A stretch of DNA of 62,662 nucleotides from Weizmannia acidilactici (GCF_008974185.1 NZ_BKZP01000020.1:1-62662), one strand, 5' to 3'. Positions 18,622 to 28,523 are shown, counted from the stretch's first letter. The notes: generated by a model not told the origin, from the letters alone. Numbers and translations: made by a program.

Positions 18622-19716
18622 ATGATAGGAAATTACGCAGTCGTCATCCCAGCCCTGAATCCGGAAGAAGAACTGGCCGAGTATGTGGACCGCTTATTGG
18701 AACAAGGGGCGGCACATATTATTGTAGTAGACGATGGGAGCAGTCGGGATCGTGCACATATTTTTTCCAAATTGACCACAAAAAAGAGATGCACTGTCCT
18801 CCACCATCCGGTAAACCGCGGAAAAGGGCGGGCACTTAAAACCGCATTCTCCTATTTTTTAGATCACCTCGGCAATCTGTCCGGCGTGATTACCGCGGAT
18901 TCGGACGGCCAGCACAGCGCGGAAGATGTGGAAAAGGTCGCAGCCGCACTGGAGCATAACCGGGACAGCATCATATTGGGGTCGAGGGACTTCAGCCTGG
19001 AATACGTGCCCCCAAAAAGTAAATTTGGCAATCAATTGACGAGCTTTCTGTTCAAAGTGCTGTACGGCGAAAACATCGGGGATACACAAACGGGGCTGCG
19101 TGGTATTCCGAAGCAGGAACTCCCGTGGATGATCAAACTGAAAGGAGAACGGTTCGAGTATGAAATGAATATGCTGATCTATGCCAGAAAAATGAACGTG
19201 CGGATCCGTGAAGTGCCGATCCGGACGATTTATTTCAACCGCAACGAAGGCACCCACTACCGTTCGGTAAAGGATTCTTTGAAAATTTTCCGAAAAATCT
19301 TGTCCGGCTTGTTTTATTATTCTTATCCGGCACTCCTTTTTTTCATAATCGATATACTCAGTTTCTCTTTTTTATACCATTATGTAATCAATGGAATTCC
19401 GCATTTATGGAAATTGCTGGCTGCAACAGCTGCGTCGCAAATCATTGCCTTTGCCGTCCTTCTTCTTGTAAAACAAAAGCTGTTGAAATGGAAACGTTTT
19501 TTAGTGAAATACATTTTTGTCTGCCTTTCTTTTATTGTCGTTTCCTTTTTACTAATTGAAGCCGGATCCGGACTATTGCAATTCAATCTCGTTTTTGCCA
19601 AAGCTGCCGCGAGCGTGCTTCTCGCCCTTGCATTTTATCAAATCCAGCTCCATTGGGATGTGTTTGATGCGTTTTACCAGCATGGGCATCTGGCGGGGGA
19701 ACGGCGCCATGGCTGA
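18622..19716 (+). CDS. Membrane-anchored GT2 glycosyltransferase (DPM1/GtrB-like)
   Basis: A 364-residue protein. N-terminal GT-A domain (1-225): VVIPALNPEEELAEYV, IIVVDDGSS, HPVNRGKGRALKTAF, TADSDGQH (DxD-like), GDTQTGLRGIP, ERFEYEMNML. The C-terminal third has about four hydrophobic helices of GtrA type. Such enzymes move sugars from a nucleotide to polyprenyl phosphate or lipid. GGGGGG stands eight bases before the ATG. Its stop overlaps the start of the next gene, a PlsC-like acyltransferase, so both are co-translated. Following the sqdB/SQD2 pair, it may extend or modify a glycolipid; the actual acceptor is unknown. Confidence 0.85.
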   Translation: MIGNYAVVIPALNPEEELAEYVDRLLEQGAAHIIVVDDGSSRDRAHIFSKLTTKKRCTVLHHPVNRGKGRALKTAFSYFLDHLGNLSGVITADSDGQHSAEDVEKVAAALEHNRDSIILGSRDFSLEYVPPKSKFGNQLTSFLFKVLYGENIGDTQTGLRGIPKQELPWMIKLKGERFEYEMNMLIYARKMNVRIREVPIRTIYFNRNEGTHYRSVKDSLKIFRKILSGLFYYSYPALLFFIIDILSFSFLYHYVINGIPHLWKLLAATAASQIIAFAVLLLVKQKLLKWKRFLVKYIFVCLSFIVVSFLLIEAGSGLLQFNLVFAKAAASVLLALAFYQIQLHWDVFDAFYQHGHLAGERRHG

Positions 19717-20398
19717 AGGATACGGATTATTTTTTAAAACAGTCCGGAAGTTTGCGCGGTTTTTTTATCCTTCTTATCATACCGAAATTTCCGGGGAAAT
19801 CGACGGCCCTGCCGTTTATATTTCGCATCACCGCAATTTATTCGGACCGTTCATCACGCTGCTATGGTATCCGAAATTTGTCCGCACCTGGATCCTGCAC
19901 GTTTTTCTTGACCGGAAATCGTGCAGCAAACAATATGCTGATTACACGTTCACTAAAAGATTCGGATTGCCCTTGGTATTGGCTAAACCTGCCGCATTTT
20001 TGTTGTCGCTCGGGATTACAAAACTGTTGCAATCCGGCAGAGGTATTCCGGTTTACCGGGGGACGAGAAAGATCGTCCGGACGTTTCAGATAAGCGTCGA
20101 GGCTTTAAAAAAAGGGGAAAGCATCGCCATTTACCCCGATATTGACTATACAGACCGTTCGGCTTCCGTAAAGGATATGTATGCCGGCTTTCTATATATG
20201 GAAAAATATTTTTACAAAGCAACCGGTCGGCATGTCCAGTTTGTCCCTTTATACGCAAGCAAAAAGAAACGCCTGCTGATCGCAGGCGCCCCGATTTTTT
20301 TCCGGGATGGGGAAGACTTCCGGACGGAAAAAGATGTTGTTTACAAAAAATTACATATGGCATTAAACCGGCTGGCGGCCCGGTGCGGGGAGCTTTGA
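19709..20398 (+). CDS. PlsC-like lysophospholipid acyltransferase family protein
   Basis: A 229-residue protein of the 1-acylglycerol-phosphate acyltransferase fold: VYISHHRNLFGPF in place of the NHxxxxD motif, GRGIPVYRGTRKIVRTF (block II), GESIAIYPDIDYTDRS (block III, normally FPEG). The catalytic HxxxxD aspartate is missing (HHRNLFG), so it is either an unusual member or has lost acyltransferase chemistry. The start overlaps the GT2 gene by eight bases. The frame is open upstream inside that gene, but those codons are the overlapping gene. Genetic coupling to a glycosyltransferase suggests acylation of a glycolipid (inference). Confidence 0.75.
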   Translation: MAEGYGLFFKTVRKFARFFYPSYHTEISGEIDGPAVYISHHRNLFGPFITLLWYPKFVRTWILHVFLDRKSCSKQYADYTFTKRFGLPLVLAKPAAFLLSLGITKLLQSGRGIPVYRGTRKIVRTFQISVEALKKGESIAIYPDIDYTDRSASVKDMYAGFLYMEKYFYKATGRHVQFVPLYASKKKRLLIAGAPIFFRDGEDFRTEKDVVYKKLHMALNRLAARCGEL

Positions 20399-20422
20399 AG
20401 GAAGCTGCTTTATACGCGCGGA

Positions 20423-20457
20423 GGGCATACGGATTTTCGTATCCCACCGTTTTTTTT
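20423..20457 (+). terminator. Terminator of the GT2-acyltransferase operon
   Basis: GGGCATACG/CGTATCCC stem with loop GATTTT, then an eight-T run. Confidence 0.8.
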
Positions 20458-20574
20458 GGGCTGAAAGTAAATTATAATCAGAATATTTAGAATTAAATGA
20501 ATGAAAGTTTTCTTCTAAAAATTTCATTCCGATAATATATGAAGAGAAAATATAACACCAATGGGGAGACAGCA

Positions 20575-21145
20575 ATGGATGGCAACAAGAAATTTATTCC
20601 GCTTCGCATCAAATGGGGGCCTTTATTTGCATCGCCATCTTTATTCTGATCGTTGTAACGGTTGGCATATGCCACAACAAGCAATCTATTAAAAAATAAC
20701 AACCGCAGTGTGAATCAAATGATTGCCAACCAGGCAGCGTCACTGGTGAAAACCGGGCTGTCCAGTTATGAAGATTCTCTAGACCAGCTTGCAGGGCTTG
20801 TGGCTGAAAATCTTCAAGATAAGAAAAATATGCAGGAAATTGAAGCGGAAATCCGGGCGGTACATACGCGAAATAAAACATTGGTTGCCGCTTATTATAT
20901 GGATTTCCAGACCGGAAAGCTCCATATTTCGTCATATGCAAAGCTCAATCTTGATGTCAGGGATACAGATACGTACCGATACTTAAAAGCGAATCCAAAG
21001 ATGCAGTGGCTGGATGTTTATAAAGACAAGGTGACGGGTGCGATTATGACTTCCGTCGTAGCCCCGGTTTTCTCGGACGGGAAGATGGTCGGGACGGTCG
21101 GGTATGATATCAATTTATCCACCATCGGCAAAATCCGTGCTGGCA
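20575..21145 (+). pseudogene. Broken methyl-accepting chemotaxis protein, N-terminal sensor part
   Basis: The remnant starts MDGNKKFIPLRIKWG at 20575. The first membrane helix (FICIAIFILIVVTVG) is in a different frame from about 20620 to 20662, and the original frame then resumes (YATTSNLLKNNNRSVNQM...) with a dCache-like sensor domain: ENLQDKKNMQEIEAEI, WLDVYKDKVTG, VFSDGKMVGTVGYDINLSTIG. Two compensating shifts thus break the TM helix, and near 21145 the gene runs into IS3-type sequence. HAMP and signalling domains are missing. The fusion makes a long open frame that is not a real protein. Confidence 0.85.
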
Positions 21146-21434
21146 TCTCACTTGCTGAAAAAATTGAAGTAGCTGACAAGTGGATTAACAAGGGCTACTC
21201 TGTTTCAGTGGTGCTTAGAATTATCGGCATTCCCAGGTCTACGTACTATTACCAAAAGAATTACCGTGTGGAAGAAAAGAAAATAAGTGAGGGACGTCCG
21301 GCACCAGGCTATTCCATCAAAGAGGACGGCAAAAAGGTCTCAGATGAACAAATAAAAGAATTCTTACTGGAAGAAATCGCTGGCGATGCCTTTAACTACG
21401 GCTACAGGAAGCTGACGAAAGTGCTTCGCCGGAA

Positions 21435-21441
21435 TTATAAA
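21435..21441. repeat. Left target-site duplication (TTATAAA) of the IS4-type element
   Basis: TTATAAA at 21435-21441 abuts the left inverted repeat CTCAACTATCGCAG. The same seven bases follow the right end at 22954-22960. Confidence 0.9.
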
Positions 21442-22953
21442 CTCAACTATCGCAGTTAGAAATACCACTTAACCATATGATATAGCTAAAATAAGCTAAT
21501 CTAAAGAATGAATTTGATTTTTTAAAAAGATCTCACAGACATAAAGAAAGACACCCTCTTCTTTGGTAAAATATAGGTGTCCAAACCTAAACCAATAAAG
21601 AAAGGTGTCACCTATATGATAACGAAAGAATACCACTTTGCGCAATTGCCAAATGATATAAAACAGGGATTTTCTGAATTAAATGTTGGCTATCATCTGC
21701 GAAAAGCCAATATCAAGAAGCTTGCCGGCTATTCTGTTTTTAAACTGATCTTCTTGCTGGTTTTCCAATATAAAAACTGGTTTCGTGCCTTTACGAGTAA
21801 AAGACGGCCGATATGCCGGGGAAAGACACTGTCTACGATTTTTAAATGCGCCAACTTATAACTGGAGAAAATTTCTTCTTTCCTTGAGTGGTGAAATCAT
21901 CGGGTTTATCAAGCCCTTGACATCTAAAAATCGGGTAACGGCTTTCGTTATAGATGATTCTCTCTATTCCCGAAACCGTAGTAAACATGTGGAACTCTTG
22001 GCTAAAGTATTTGATCATTCCCAACAGAGATTTATGAATGGGTTTCAAATGCTGACGCTCGGTTGGACAGACAGCTTCTCGTTTATACCAGTTGACTTTG
22101 CGCTGATGAACTCTGCCAAAAAAGAAAACCGCAAGCAGGAAATCAATCCTAATCTTGATAAACGGACTTCCGGATACAAACGCCGGCTGGAAGCTATTGA
22201 ATCCAAGCTGACAGTGGTTTCAAAACTGCTCGATCACGCACTGGAAAAAGGAATTATCGCCGATTACGTTTTAATGGACACATGGTTTACGCAGGCTCCT
22301 TTAATCCAGGAAATCACCAGCAAAGGCCTGTATGTGATCGGTATGGTAAAGCAGTTAAATCAGCGATATTTGCTGAATGGCCAGAAATTGACATTGGATC
22401 AGCTTTACCAAAAAGCGAAGCCACATATGGATAAAAAAGAGATTCTGTGCTCCGTTCACGTCAGCCTTGATAATGGCATACCGACAAAGATCCTTTTTGT
22501 CCGAAACCGCAATAAACGCAGTGAGTGGCTTGCCATTCTTAGCACAGATACCACGTTAAGCAACGAAGAAATTGTGCGTATTTATGGCATGCGTTGGGAC
22601 ATTGAAGTAAGTAAATCGCTTTTAAATCTGGGAAAAGAATTCCAGGGTCGATCTTATGATATGTTAATTAGCCATACAACCATTGTGTTACCCGTTATAT
22701 TTTAATTGCCTAGCAATGAGAAAGGAAGAGGGTCCAAAAACAATTGGAAACCTTTTCTACATACTTTGTGAAGATATCAAAGAGATGGATTACTTGACAG
22801 CCCTGCAAACACTCATTGATCTATTTCAATCATTAGCCAAAACAAAAACAACACTGGACGCCAATGTCTTTAATAATCAAATGAATAAATGGTTGGAGGC
22901 AATTCCTAGTTATATCAAGCAATGCCTGGCTATTTCAGTCTGCGAAAGTTGAG
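21442..22953 (+). mobile_element. IS4-family insertion sequence, 1512 bp, nested in the IS3 remnant
   Basis: Imperfect terminal inverted repeats of about 23 bp: left CTCAACTATCGCAG.., right (reverse complement) CTCAACTTTCGCAG.., with matching GAAATA further in. The element is bounded by a perfect 7-bp target duplication TTATAAA. It carries one transposase frame broken twice. This is the youngest event in the nest, since the IS3 OrfB reads through when it is removed. Confidence 0.92.
21616..22952 (+). pseudogene. IS4-family transposase with two frameshifts
   Basis: Starts MITKEYHFAQLPNDIKQGF at 21616 after an AAAGGTG ribosome site. It shifts frame at about 21785-21860 and again near 22680. 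DDE residues visible: VIDDSLYSRNRSK (Asp), YVLMDTWFTQAPLI (Asp), IYGMRWDIEV (YREK-type Glu). After RWDIEV the usual FFKV segment seems lost. The C-terminal part is GNLFYILCEDIKEMDYLTAL. The stop lies inside the right inverted repeat. It is probably inactive. Confidence 0.9.
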
Positions 22954-22960
22954 TTATAAA
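22954..22960. repeat. Right target-site duplication (TTATAAA)
   Basis: Second copy of TTATAAA directly after the right inverted repeat of the IS4-type element. Confidence 0.9.
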
Positions 22961-23952
22961 TTAATCATCAACAAGAAAAAAGTGTACCGGTTGTGAAAAG
23001 AACTGCGGCCGCAAAGGCAAAAGAAAAACACGCATCCTAGGAAACTGGCACGTAACCGTACGGTTACGAAATCCAATCAGCTTTGGAAGGCTGATATTAA
23101 ATACGGTTTCATTCACGGTGAAGACCGGCATTTCTTTGTCATGTCGATTATTGACGTTTATGACCGCAATATCATTGACTACCACATGGGCTTAAGCTGC
23201 ACAGCCGCAGACGTCGTACAACTCTGCAGCGTGCGTTTCAGAAACGCCAGTCATTGGATATGACGCAAAAACCTGTGATCCGGACAGATAACGGGCCACA
23301 GTTTATTTCCCATGCCTTTGAGGAGTTTTGCGAAAATATGAAAATGGAGCATGAAAGAATACCACCGAAAACGCCAAATATGAATGCCCACATTGAATCT
23401 TTTCTCCGGATTTTTGAAGACGACTGCCTGTCGAGATGGCAGTTTGAGAGCTATACAGAGGCATACAAAGCCGTTACGGAATTCATGGTAATTTACAATG
23501 AAAGGCGAATGCATTCGAGCCTTCAGGACCTGTCACCTATGGAATTTTACGAAAAGCAACGGACAGACCTGAAAATTAAAGAGGTACGGGTTTAACCCTC
23601 CCCTTCCATTTTTTCGACCATTTGTCCCACAAATCATGACAGCCATTTCTGGAATGGGGTCAAGGGCGACGACAGGAGGGCAAAGCCTTTACCCTTGATG
23701 GAATGGAAGAAATGACTAGACTAACCAAAAGGACAAATGGTTAGGAAAAACGCAAAATACTAAGAAAAAGCTAGATTAAGAGAGAGACTGTCCAAAATAC
23801 GGGGGTTAATCCGTGACTATTCATGGCTTTATAGTGCGAAAAATAGCCTGATTTTGTTTTTGAATAGAGGTAAAGTATGTTATTATTATAAAAGTCATTG
23901 TTTTATTAAGCTTTTTTAAAACTATCTATAAATAAATTAAAGGGAACATAAC

Positions 23953-25107
23953 ATGACCAAAAAGTATGAAAGAATTAAGCAGGATATAAGGGAGAAAATC
24001 TTATCAGAAGAGTACAAAGTAAATGAGAAATTACCGACCGAGTCGGAACTCATGGAGATTTATCATGTAAGCCGGTTCACAGTAAGACATGCGATTGATG
24101 AACTGGAGAAAGAAAACTTTATTTATCGCATTCAAGGCGGAGGAATATTTGTCGATGATTGGAAAGACAAGCCTAAATCTGTTATTAAAGATAAGACAAT
24201 CGGCTTAATTACAACCCATATAGCGGACTATATTTTCCCAAATATCATCACTGGAATCGACAATTATATATCGAACTATGGTTATTCTATTTTGATTGCC
24301 AATACACAAAACAATCCGAAGAAAGAACGGAAAAGCTTAACCAATTTATTGTCAAATAAGTTATCTGGATTAATAATTGAACCAACAAAAAGCGCGCTGA
24401 ATAATGTCAACAAAAGTATTTACGACAATATCAAATCAATGGGCATTCCTATGTTGTTCATTAATGCTGTCTATGATGATGTTGATATTCCTTATTTAAT
24501 CATGGATGATGTAAGAACCGGAGAAATGATCACAAACTATTTAATTTCCCTGGGCCACAAACAAATCGTTGGTATATTTAAGGTTGACGATAAACAGGGG
24601 ATTCATCGAATGAATGGTTATATCAAAGCTTATCAGAAGCATCCTGAAATTTCAAATATGGGCGAAATCATGATGTACCAAACGGAAGAAAATAAAATTA
24701 ACTTGTTTAAAAAGCTTCATACAATCCTGACACGATCCAAGTTTGCTCCGACTGCAATTGTTTGTTATAACGATCAGTTAGCGATTCAAGTCATTAATTT
24801 CGTGAAAGAAATAGGTTTGAAAATTCCTGAGGATCTCTCCATTATTGGTGTCGATGATTATCAATTTTCGAAATTTATCAATCCAAGATTAACAACCATT
24901 CGCCATCCGCAGGAAAAAATGGGACTCGATGCCGGTAAAATGATCATCGATATGATAAATAAACAACCGGTCACATCAAAGATATATGAGCCGGAAATGA
25001 TTAAAAGGGACTCAGTGAGACCGATTAATCATCCTAAAAACTCAGTTTCAATAAAAAGCTTAGAAGAAAATGAGATAGGTAAAGCAGACGGCCATAGCGA
25101 TAGGTAA
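23953..25107 (+). CDS. araR: Arabinose-type repressor, GntR HTH fused to LacI sensor (AraR)
   Basis: A 384-residue regulator. The N-terminal winged helix is of GntR type (YERIKQDIREKILSEEYKVNEKLPTESELMEIYHVSRFTVRHAIDEL, about 5-70). A LacI-type periplasmic-binding domain follows from about 80 (IGLITTHIADYIFPNIITGIDNYIS, GHKQIVGIF, AIVCYNDQLAIQVI, IIGVDDYQFSKFINPRLTTIRHP). This fusion is the AraR architecture, which represses arabinose genes and releases DNA on L-arabinose. The gene is conspicuously AT-rich and follows the IS debris. It starts an AT-rich block with araB and the transporter. Best candidate operators are near 28670-28716 and 28961-28976. Confidence 0.9.
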   Translation: MTKKYERIKQDIREKILSEEYKVNEKLPTESELMEIYHVSRFTVRHAIDELEKENFIYRIQGGGIFVDDWKDKPKSVIKDKTIGLITTHIADYIFPNIITGIDNYISNYGYSILIANTQNNPKKERKSLTNLLSNKLSGLIIEPTKSALNNVNKSIYDNIKSMGIPMLFINAVYDDVDIPYLIMDDVRTGEMITNYLISLGHKQIVGIFKVDDKQGIHRMNGYIKAYQKHPEISNMGEIMMYQTEENKINLFKKLHTILTRSKFAPTAIVCYNDQLAIQVINFVKEIGLKIPEDLSIIGVDDYQFSKFINPRLTTIRHPQEKMGLDAGKMIIDMINKQPVTSKIYEPEMIKRDSVRPINHPKNSVSIKSLEENEIGKADGHSDR

Positions 25108-25496
25108 CATGTGTTTTTCGCATTCTTCTAAACTGTTTTAATCAGGTTTTGTTAAAAGAGGGGATGCCCAAGATAAAAGAGGTTACTAAATTTTTCTCAT
25201 GACTTGCATCTTAGAGAGTATGTTATTTTGCGCTGTATTGGTGAAACGTCTTCGGTCTTGACCATTCAAATTGCACAAGAGGGTATATCATGGAAAAAAT
25301 GCTTTTACTTTTATTGGAAAACACCCCAATTAGTCCAAGTTAAAAGCAAAAGCATTTCCTCATTATGCTGAAGAAATGCTTTTGGTTTGTTGTTATCTTA
25401 TTCTTTTTAATTGTTTTTCTATCTTTTCAAGTTACATATTTGCGTCACAAACTTATTGTTTTAATTCTTTCAGCCATTCCATTGTCCCCGCTTCCA
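25108..25496. other. Gene-free, AT-rich gap between convergent araR and araB
   Basis: Nearly 390 bp with no convincing gene. It contains the terminator hairpin at 25347-25384. Short open frames here have no ribosome sites or recognisable domains. Confidence 0.5.
25347..25384 (-). terminator. Terminator between araR and araB
   Basis: A 12-bp perfect stem, CAAAAGCATTTC (25347-25358) and GAAATGCTTTTG (25373-25384). T-rich flanks on both strands make it plausible for both convergent genes, mainly araB. Confidence 0.7.
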
Positions 25497-27098
25497 TTAT
25501 GAAATGGACTTAATTGCCATTGACTCAATTGGTAAACCCTCTTGATATTTTTTAATAAATACTTCATATCCAGAAACTCCTTCAGGCTCTGGACTTAAAG
25601 TCATACTTTCGGGGTTAGCAAAAACTTCCTGATCTAAAAAGTCTTCTAAACTTTGACGGCTATTTCCATGTTTAGCATAAACAGCCAATACTGCCATGCC
25701 CCAGGCACCGCCTTCACCGGCTGTACTCATAACCGTAATTGGCGTATTTAATGCATTGGCCAGAACTTGCTGGCCAATGACTGGCGTTTTAAATAGACCG
25801 CCTTGAGCAATCATGACATCTGTTTTTATTTGTTCTTCATTTTTCAAAATATCCATTCCAATTTTAAGTGGCGCAAATGCAGCATATAACTGAGTTTGAA
25901 CAAAGTTTGCTAATGTAAACGAACTATTGGGTTCTCTGACAAAAAGCGGGCGCCCGGCAGGCATTTTGGTAATATTCTCGCCCGATAAGTAGCTGTAATT
26001 GAGTAATCCGCCTGCATCAGGATCAGCTTTAGTAGTAACCAAGAATAACGTTTCATATAGACGATCCGTTTTCAAATCTATACCGAGGCGTTCAGCAAAT
26101 TGTTTAAATACATTTGCCCATGCATTAATATCAGATGAACAATTGTTAATATGAACCATCGCTACTGGTGCACCATTTGGTGTAGTGACGATATCAATAT
26201 CTCTATAAACTTTTTTCAATGGCTTATCAAGCACAACCATTGAAAAAGCAGATGTTCCGACTGATATATTTCCTGTTCGTTTACGAACACTATTGGTACA
26301 TACCATACCAGTTCCAGCATCACCCTCGGGCGGAGCCATTAAACTACCATCTTGGAGATTTCCATTCGCATCCAGTAATTTAGCTCCTTCCCGGGTCAAT
26401 GTTCCTGCATGATCACCGGCTCTTAAAACTTTAGGAAGGATATCCCGAATATTCCATTGATAATGCGCTACATTTTCAAGGCTTTCAAACTTATCCAGAA
26501 ATTCTGTAGAATAAGTTCCTGTAACTTCATCAATTGGAAAAACACCTGAAGCATCTCCAATTCCTAAAACCTTTTCTCCAGACAATTTCCAGTGTACATA
26601 GCCAGCTAAGGTGGTAATAAAATGAATGTCATTTACATGCGGTTCTTTATTTAAAATTGCCTGATAGAGATGTGCGATACTCCATCGTTGCGGAATATTA
26701 AAATTAAACAGTTTTGTCAATTCATCAGCAGCTTGTTCGGTAATGTTATTACGCCAAGTTCTAAAAGGAGTAAGCAAAGTGCCATTCTTTGAAAAAGCCA
26801 AATATCCGTGCATCATAGCACTAACACCGATCGCGCTAATTTTTGTTAAAGTAGTGTGATACTTACCCTGAACATCTGCTGCAATTTGCGTATAGCTTCT
26901 TTGAATTCCTCTCCAGACCTCATCTAATGGGTAAGTCCAAATTCCGTTTTCAAATTTATTCTCCCAAATGTAGCTACCGGAAGCAATTGTATGAAAGTCG
27001 TCAGTTACCAATACTGCTTTAATACGCGTTGATCCTAATTCGATGCCTAATGAGACATTTCCCTGTTGAATTGCCTTAGAAGTTTCCACTAAGTTCAT
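25497..27098 (-). CDS. araB: L-ribulokinase, lactobacillus type
   Basis: A 533-residue FGGY-family kinase phosphorylating L-ribulose at C5. ATP-fold signatures: SLGIELGSTRIKAVLV (phosphate 1), GVSAMMHGYLAF, GNISVGTSAFSMVV, DVMIAQGGLFKTPVIGQQVLANALN and TAGEGGAWGMAVLA near the C-terminus. Length and N-terminus (MNLVETSKAIQQGNVSLGIELGSTR) match the lactobacillus AraB group, not the ~560-residue Bacillus AraB, whose remnant lies at 29052-29390. An AGGGAGG ribosome site precedes the ATG. It is 18 bases downstream of the transporter gene in one operon. AT-richness suggests acquisition from a lactic acid bacterium. Confidence 0.92.
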   Translation of the reverse strand: MNLVETSKAIQQGNVSLGIELGSTRIKAVLVTDDFHTIASGSYIWENKFENGIWTYPLDEVWRGIQRSYTQIAADVQGKYHTTLTKISAIGVSAMMHGYLAFSKNGTLLTPFRTWRNNITEQAADELTKLFNFNIPQRWSIAHLYQAILNKEPHVNDIHFITTLAGYVHWKLSGEKVLGIGDASGVFPIDEVTGTYSTEFLDKFESLENVAHYQWNIRDILPKVLRAGDHAGTLTREGAKLLDANGNLQDGSLMAPPEGDAGTGMVCTNSVRKRTGNISVGTSAFSMVVLDKPLKKVYRDIDIVTTPNGAPVAMVHINNCSSDINAWANVFKQFAERLGIDLKTDRLYETLFLVTTKADPDAGGLLNYSYLSGENITKMPAGRPLFVREPNSSFTLANFVQTQLYAAFAPLKIGMDILKNEEQIKTDVMIAQGGLFKTPVIGQQVLANALNTPITVMSTAGEGGAWGMAVLAVYAKHGNSRQSLEDFLDQEVFANPESMTLSPEPEGVSGYEVFIKKYQEGLPIESMAIKSIS

Positions 27099-27116
27099 TT
27101 AATTTACCTCCCTGCC

Positions 27117-28523
27117 TTATAAGTCTATTTTCACACCTTTTTCTTCAATTACGTTTTTCTCCCCGATTTTTTCGATTTCCTCCAAGGTATGGCCACGGGT
27201 TTCGGGAACACGTGTCCGGATAAATAAAACCCCAAGTAAGCAAATAACACCAAAAATTGCGAAAACAGTTTCTTGAGACATCGAAGCAGTCATAATTGGA
27301 AATAGCAATCCAACTAAGAAAGAACCAATCCAGTTAAATGATGAAGCTAATCCTGACGCACGTCCACGAATAATCAGCGGGAAAATTTCTCCAACCAGGA
27401 CCCAAGTTAAAGGAGCCCACGTGAATGAATAAAGTGCTACATAGATACTTAAAAAAGCAACGATCATCATCGGATTTGCATTAGGAATTAGTAAATTCAA
27501 GATTACTGGCAAAATAAAGGATAGCCCCATAATCGTTCCGCCCATTGTCAATAAAGTACGGCGATTAAATTTATCAGCAATCATTAGGAATATTAATGAA
27601 CCTACTACGAGAATAACCCCTTGAATAATTGGCCACATCAACGCCGAACTAGCTGCATGCCCTGTTGCTTTTTCTACAATCAAAGGAATGTAATAAAAAA
27701 TTGCGTTTGCGCCCTGGAATTGTTGAAAAGCCGCTACACCCACTCCGGCAATTACTAAATAACGGTATTTATTACTAAATAATGTACCCCATGATGCTTT
27801 TTGATTTGCATTTTCTTCCTCTCTAGCAGTTTCTTGAATTTGTTTTATTTCAGAATCAATTTCTTCTTTTTTAGAGCGAATGTAGCTTAAAACCTTACGT
27901 GCTTCATCAAGTTTATTGTTCTTTATTAAAAAACGTGGTGATTCGGGTAACCTTAACACTCCAAAAAATAAAATCAAAGAAGGTACGGCTGCCAAACTAA
28001 GCATTAATCGCCATGCCATTGTTTCTGGTAAATCTTTCAATAAATAATCGACAACGTACGAAAGCAACATCCCGGAAACAATCATTGTTTGATTAATACC
28101 TGACAAACGCCCGCGCAAACGTGCAGGCGCCATTTCCGACATATAGGCCGGGACCAATGCAGAAGCAGCACCAACGGCCAATCCTAATAAAATCCGAACA
28201 ACAATCAAAAAATATTGCCCATCATGAGGGGCTATTCCTGACAAAATGGATCCAACAACAAAAATTAAAGCAGATATTAAAATCATTTTGCGCCGTCCTA
28301 AACGATCAGAAAGTTGTCCGGCCAAGGCGCCTCCGAAAATAGCGCCAAACATCACCGCAGAGGTAATCCATCCAATAACGCCAGCGCTGTTTTGAAGGTT
28401 CCAATCATTTTCCAGAAAAGGCAAAGCACCCGTCATAACACCAATATCATAGCCAAAAAGAATGCCTCCAAAAGCCCCGAAAAAATAAATAAAGCCACTC
28501 GAGATTTTCTTTTCATCAACCAT
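27117..28523 (-). CDS. araT: Sugar/H+ symporter (AraT/AraE/XylE family)
   Basis: A 468-residue MFS sugar porter with 12 predicted helices. Signatures: GYDIGVMTGALPF, GQLSDRLGRRKMIL (A motif), LVPAYMSEMAPARLRGRL, LPESPRFL, FQQFQGANAIFYY, VLVGEIFPLIIRGRA and the C-terminal PETRGHTLEEIE. Substrate is probably L-arabinose, given co-transcription with araB, though D-xylose porters are close relatives. An AGGAGGG ribosome site precedes the start. This is the first gene of the acquired araT-araB operon. The promoter and catabolite sites lie at 28610-28716. Confidence 0.9.
   Translation of the reverse strand: MVDEKKISSGFIYFFGAFGGILFGYDIGVMTGALPFLENDWNLQNSAGVIGWITSAVMFGAIFGGALAGQLSDRLGRRKMILISALIFVVGSILSGIAPHDGQYFLIVVRILLGLAVGAASALVPAYMSEMAPARLRGRLSGINQTMIVSGMLLSYVVDYLLKDLPETMAWRLMLSLAAVPSLILFFGVLRLPESPRFLIKNNKLDEARKVLSYIRSKKEEIDSEIKQIQETAREEENANQKASWGTLFSNKYRYLVIAGVGVAAFQQFQGANAIFYYIPLIVEKATGHAASSALMWPIIQGVILVVGSLIFLMIADKFNRRTLLTMGGTIMGLSFILPVILNLLIPNANPMMIVAFLSIYVALYSFTWAPLTWVLVGEIFPLIIRGRASGLASSFNWIGSFLVGLLFPIMTASMSQETVFAIFGVICLLGVLFIRTRVPETRGHTLEEIEKIGEKNVIEEKGVKIDL

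Larger units (their letters stand above)
21170..23595 (+). pseudogene. IS3-family OrfB transposase, split and frameshifted
   Basis: Left part: VADKWINKGYSVSVVLRIIGIPRSTYYYQ and FNYGYRKLTKVLRRNYK. Right part resumes LIINKKKVYRL, WKADIKYG (first catalytic Asp), VIRTDNGPQF (second Asp), AHIESFLRIF (Glu) and the rve tail FMVIYNERRMHSSLQDLSP. Removing the inserted IS4 element restores NYK-LIINKKK in frame. Further lesions are a TGA at 22996-22998 where Cys is expected (RL*KEL) and a one-base loss near 23220 (VVQ-LQRAFQKRQ). It is non-functional. Confidence 0.88.
21150..23820 (+). mobile_element. IS3-family (IS150-like) insertion sequence remnant, itself interrupted
   Basis: Sequence from about 21150 encodes the start of an IS3 OrfB. 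It is interrupted at 21442-22953 by an IS4-type element and continues to the stop near 23595. The tail to about 23820 is non-coding and carries an inverted pair CCATTTGTCC (23618-23627)/GGACAAATGG (23731-23740). OrfA and the left end are missing, so the junction with the chemoreceptor is not a clean insertion. Outer limits are approximate, because no terminal inverted repeats were recognised. Confidence 0.75.

Noticed and set aside
20662-21459. Single 265-residue protein joining a sensor domain to transposase sequence
   Set aside because: It is an accidental in-frame fusion of a decayed chemoreceptor and an IS3 fragment, bounded by frameshifts and a nested IS.
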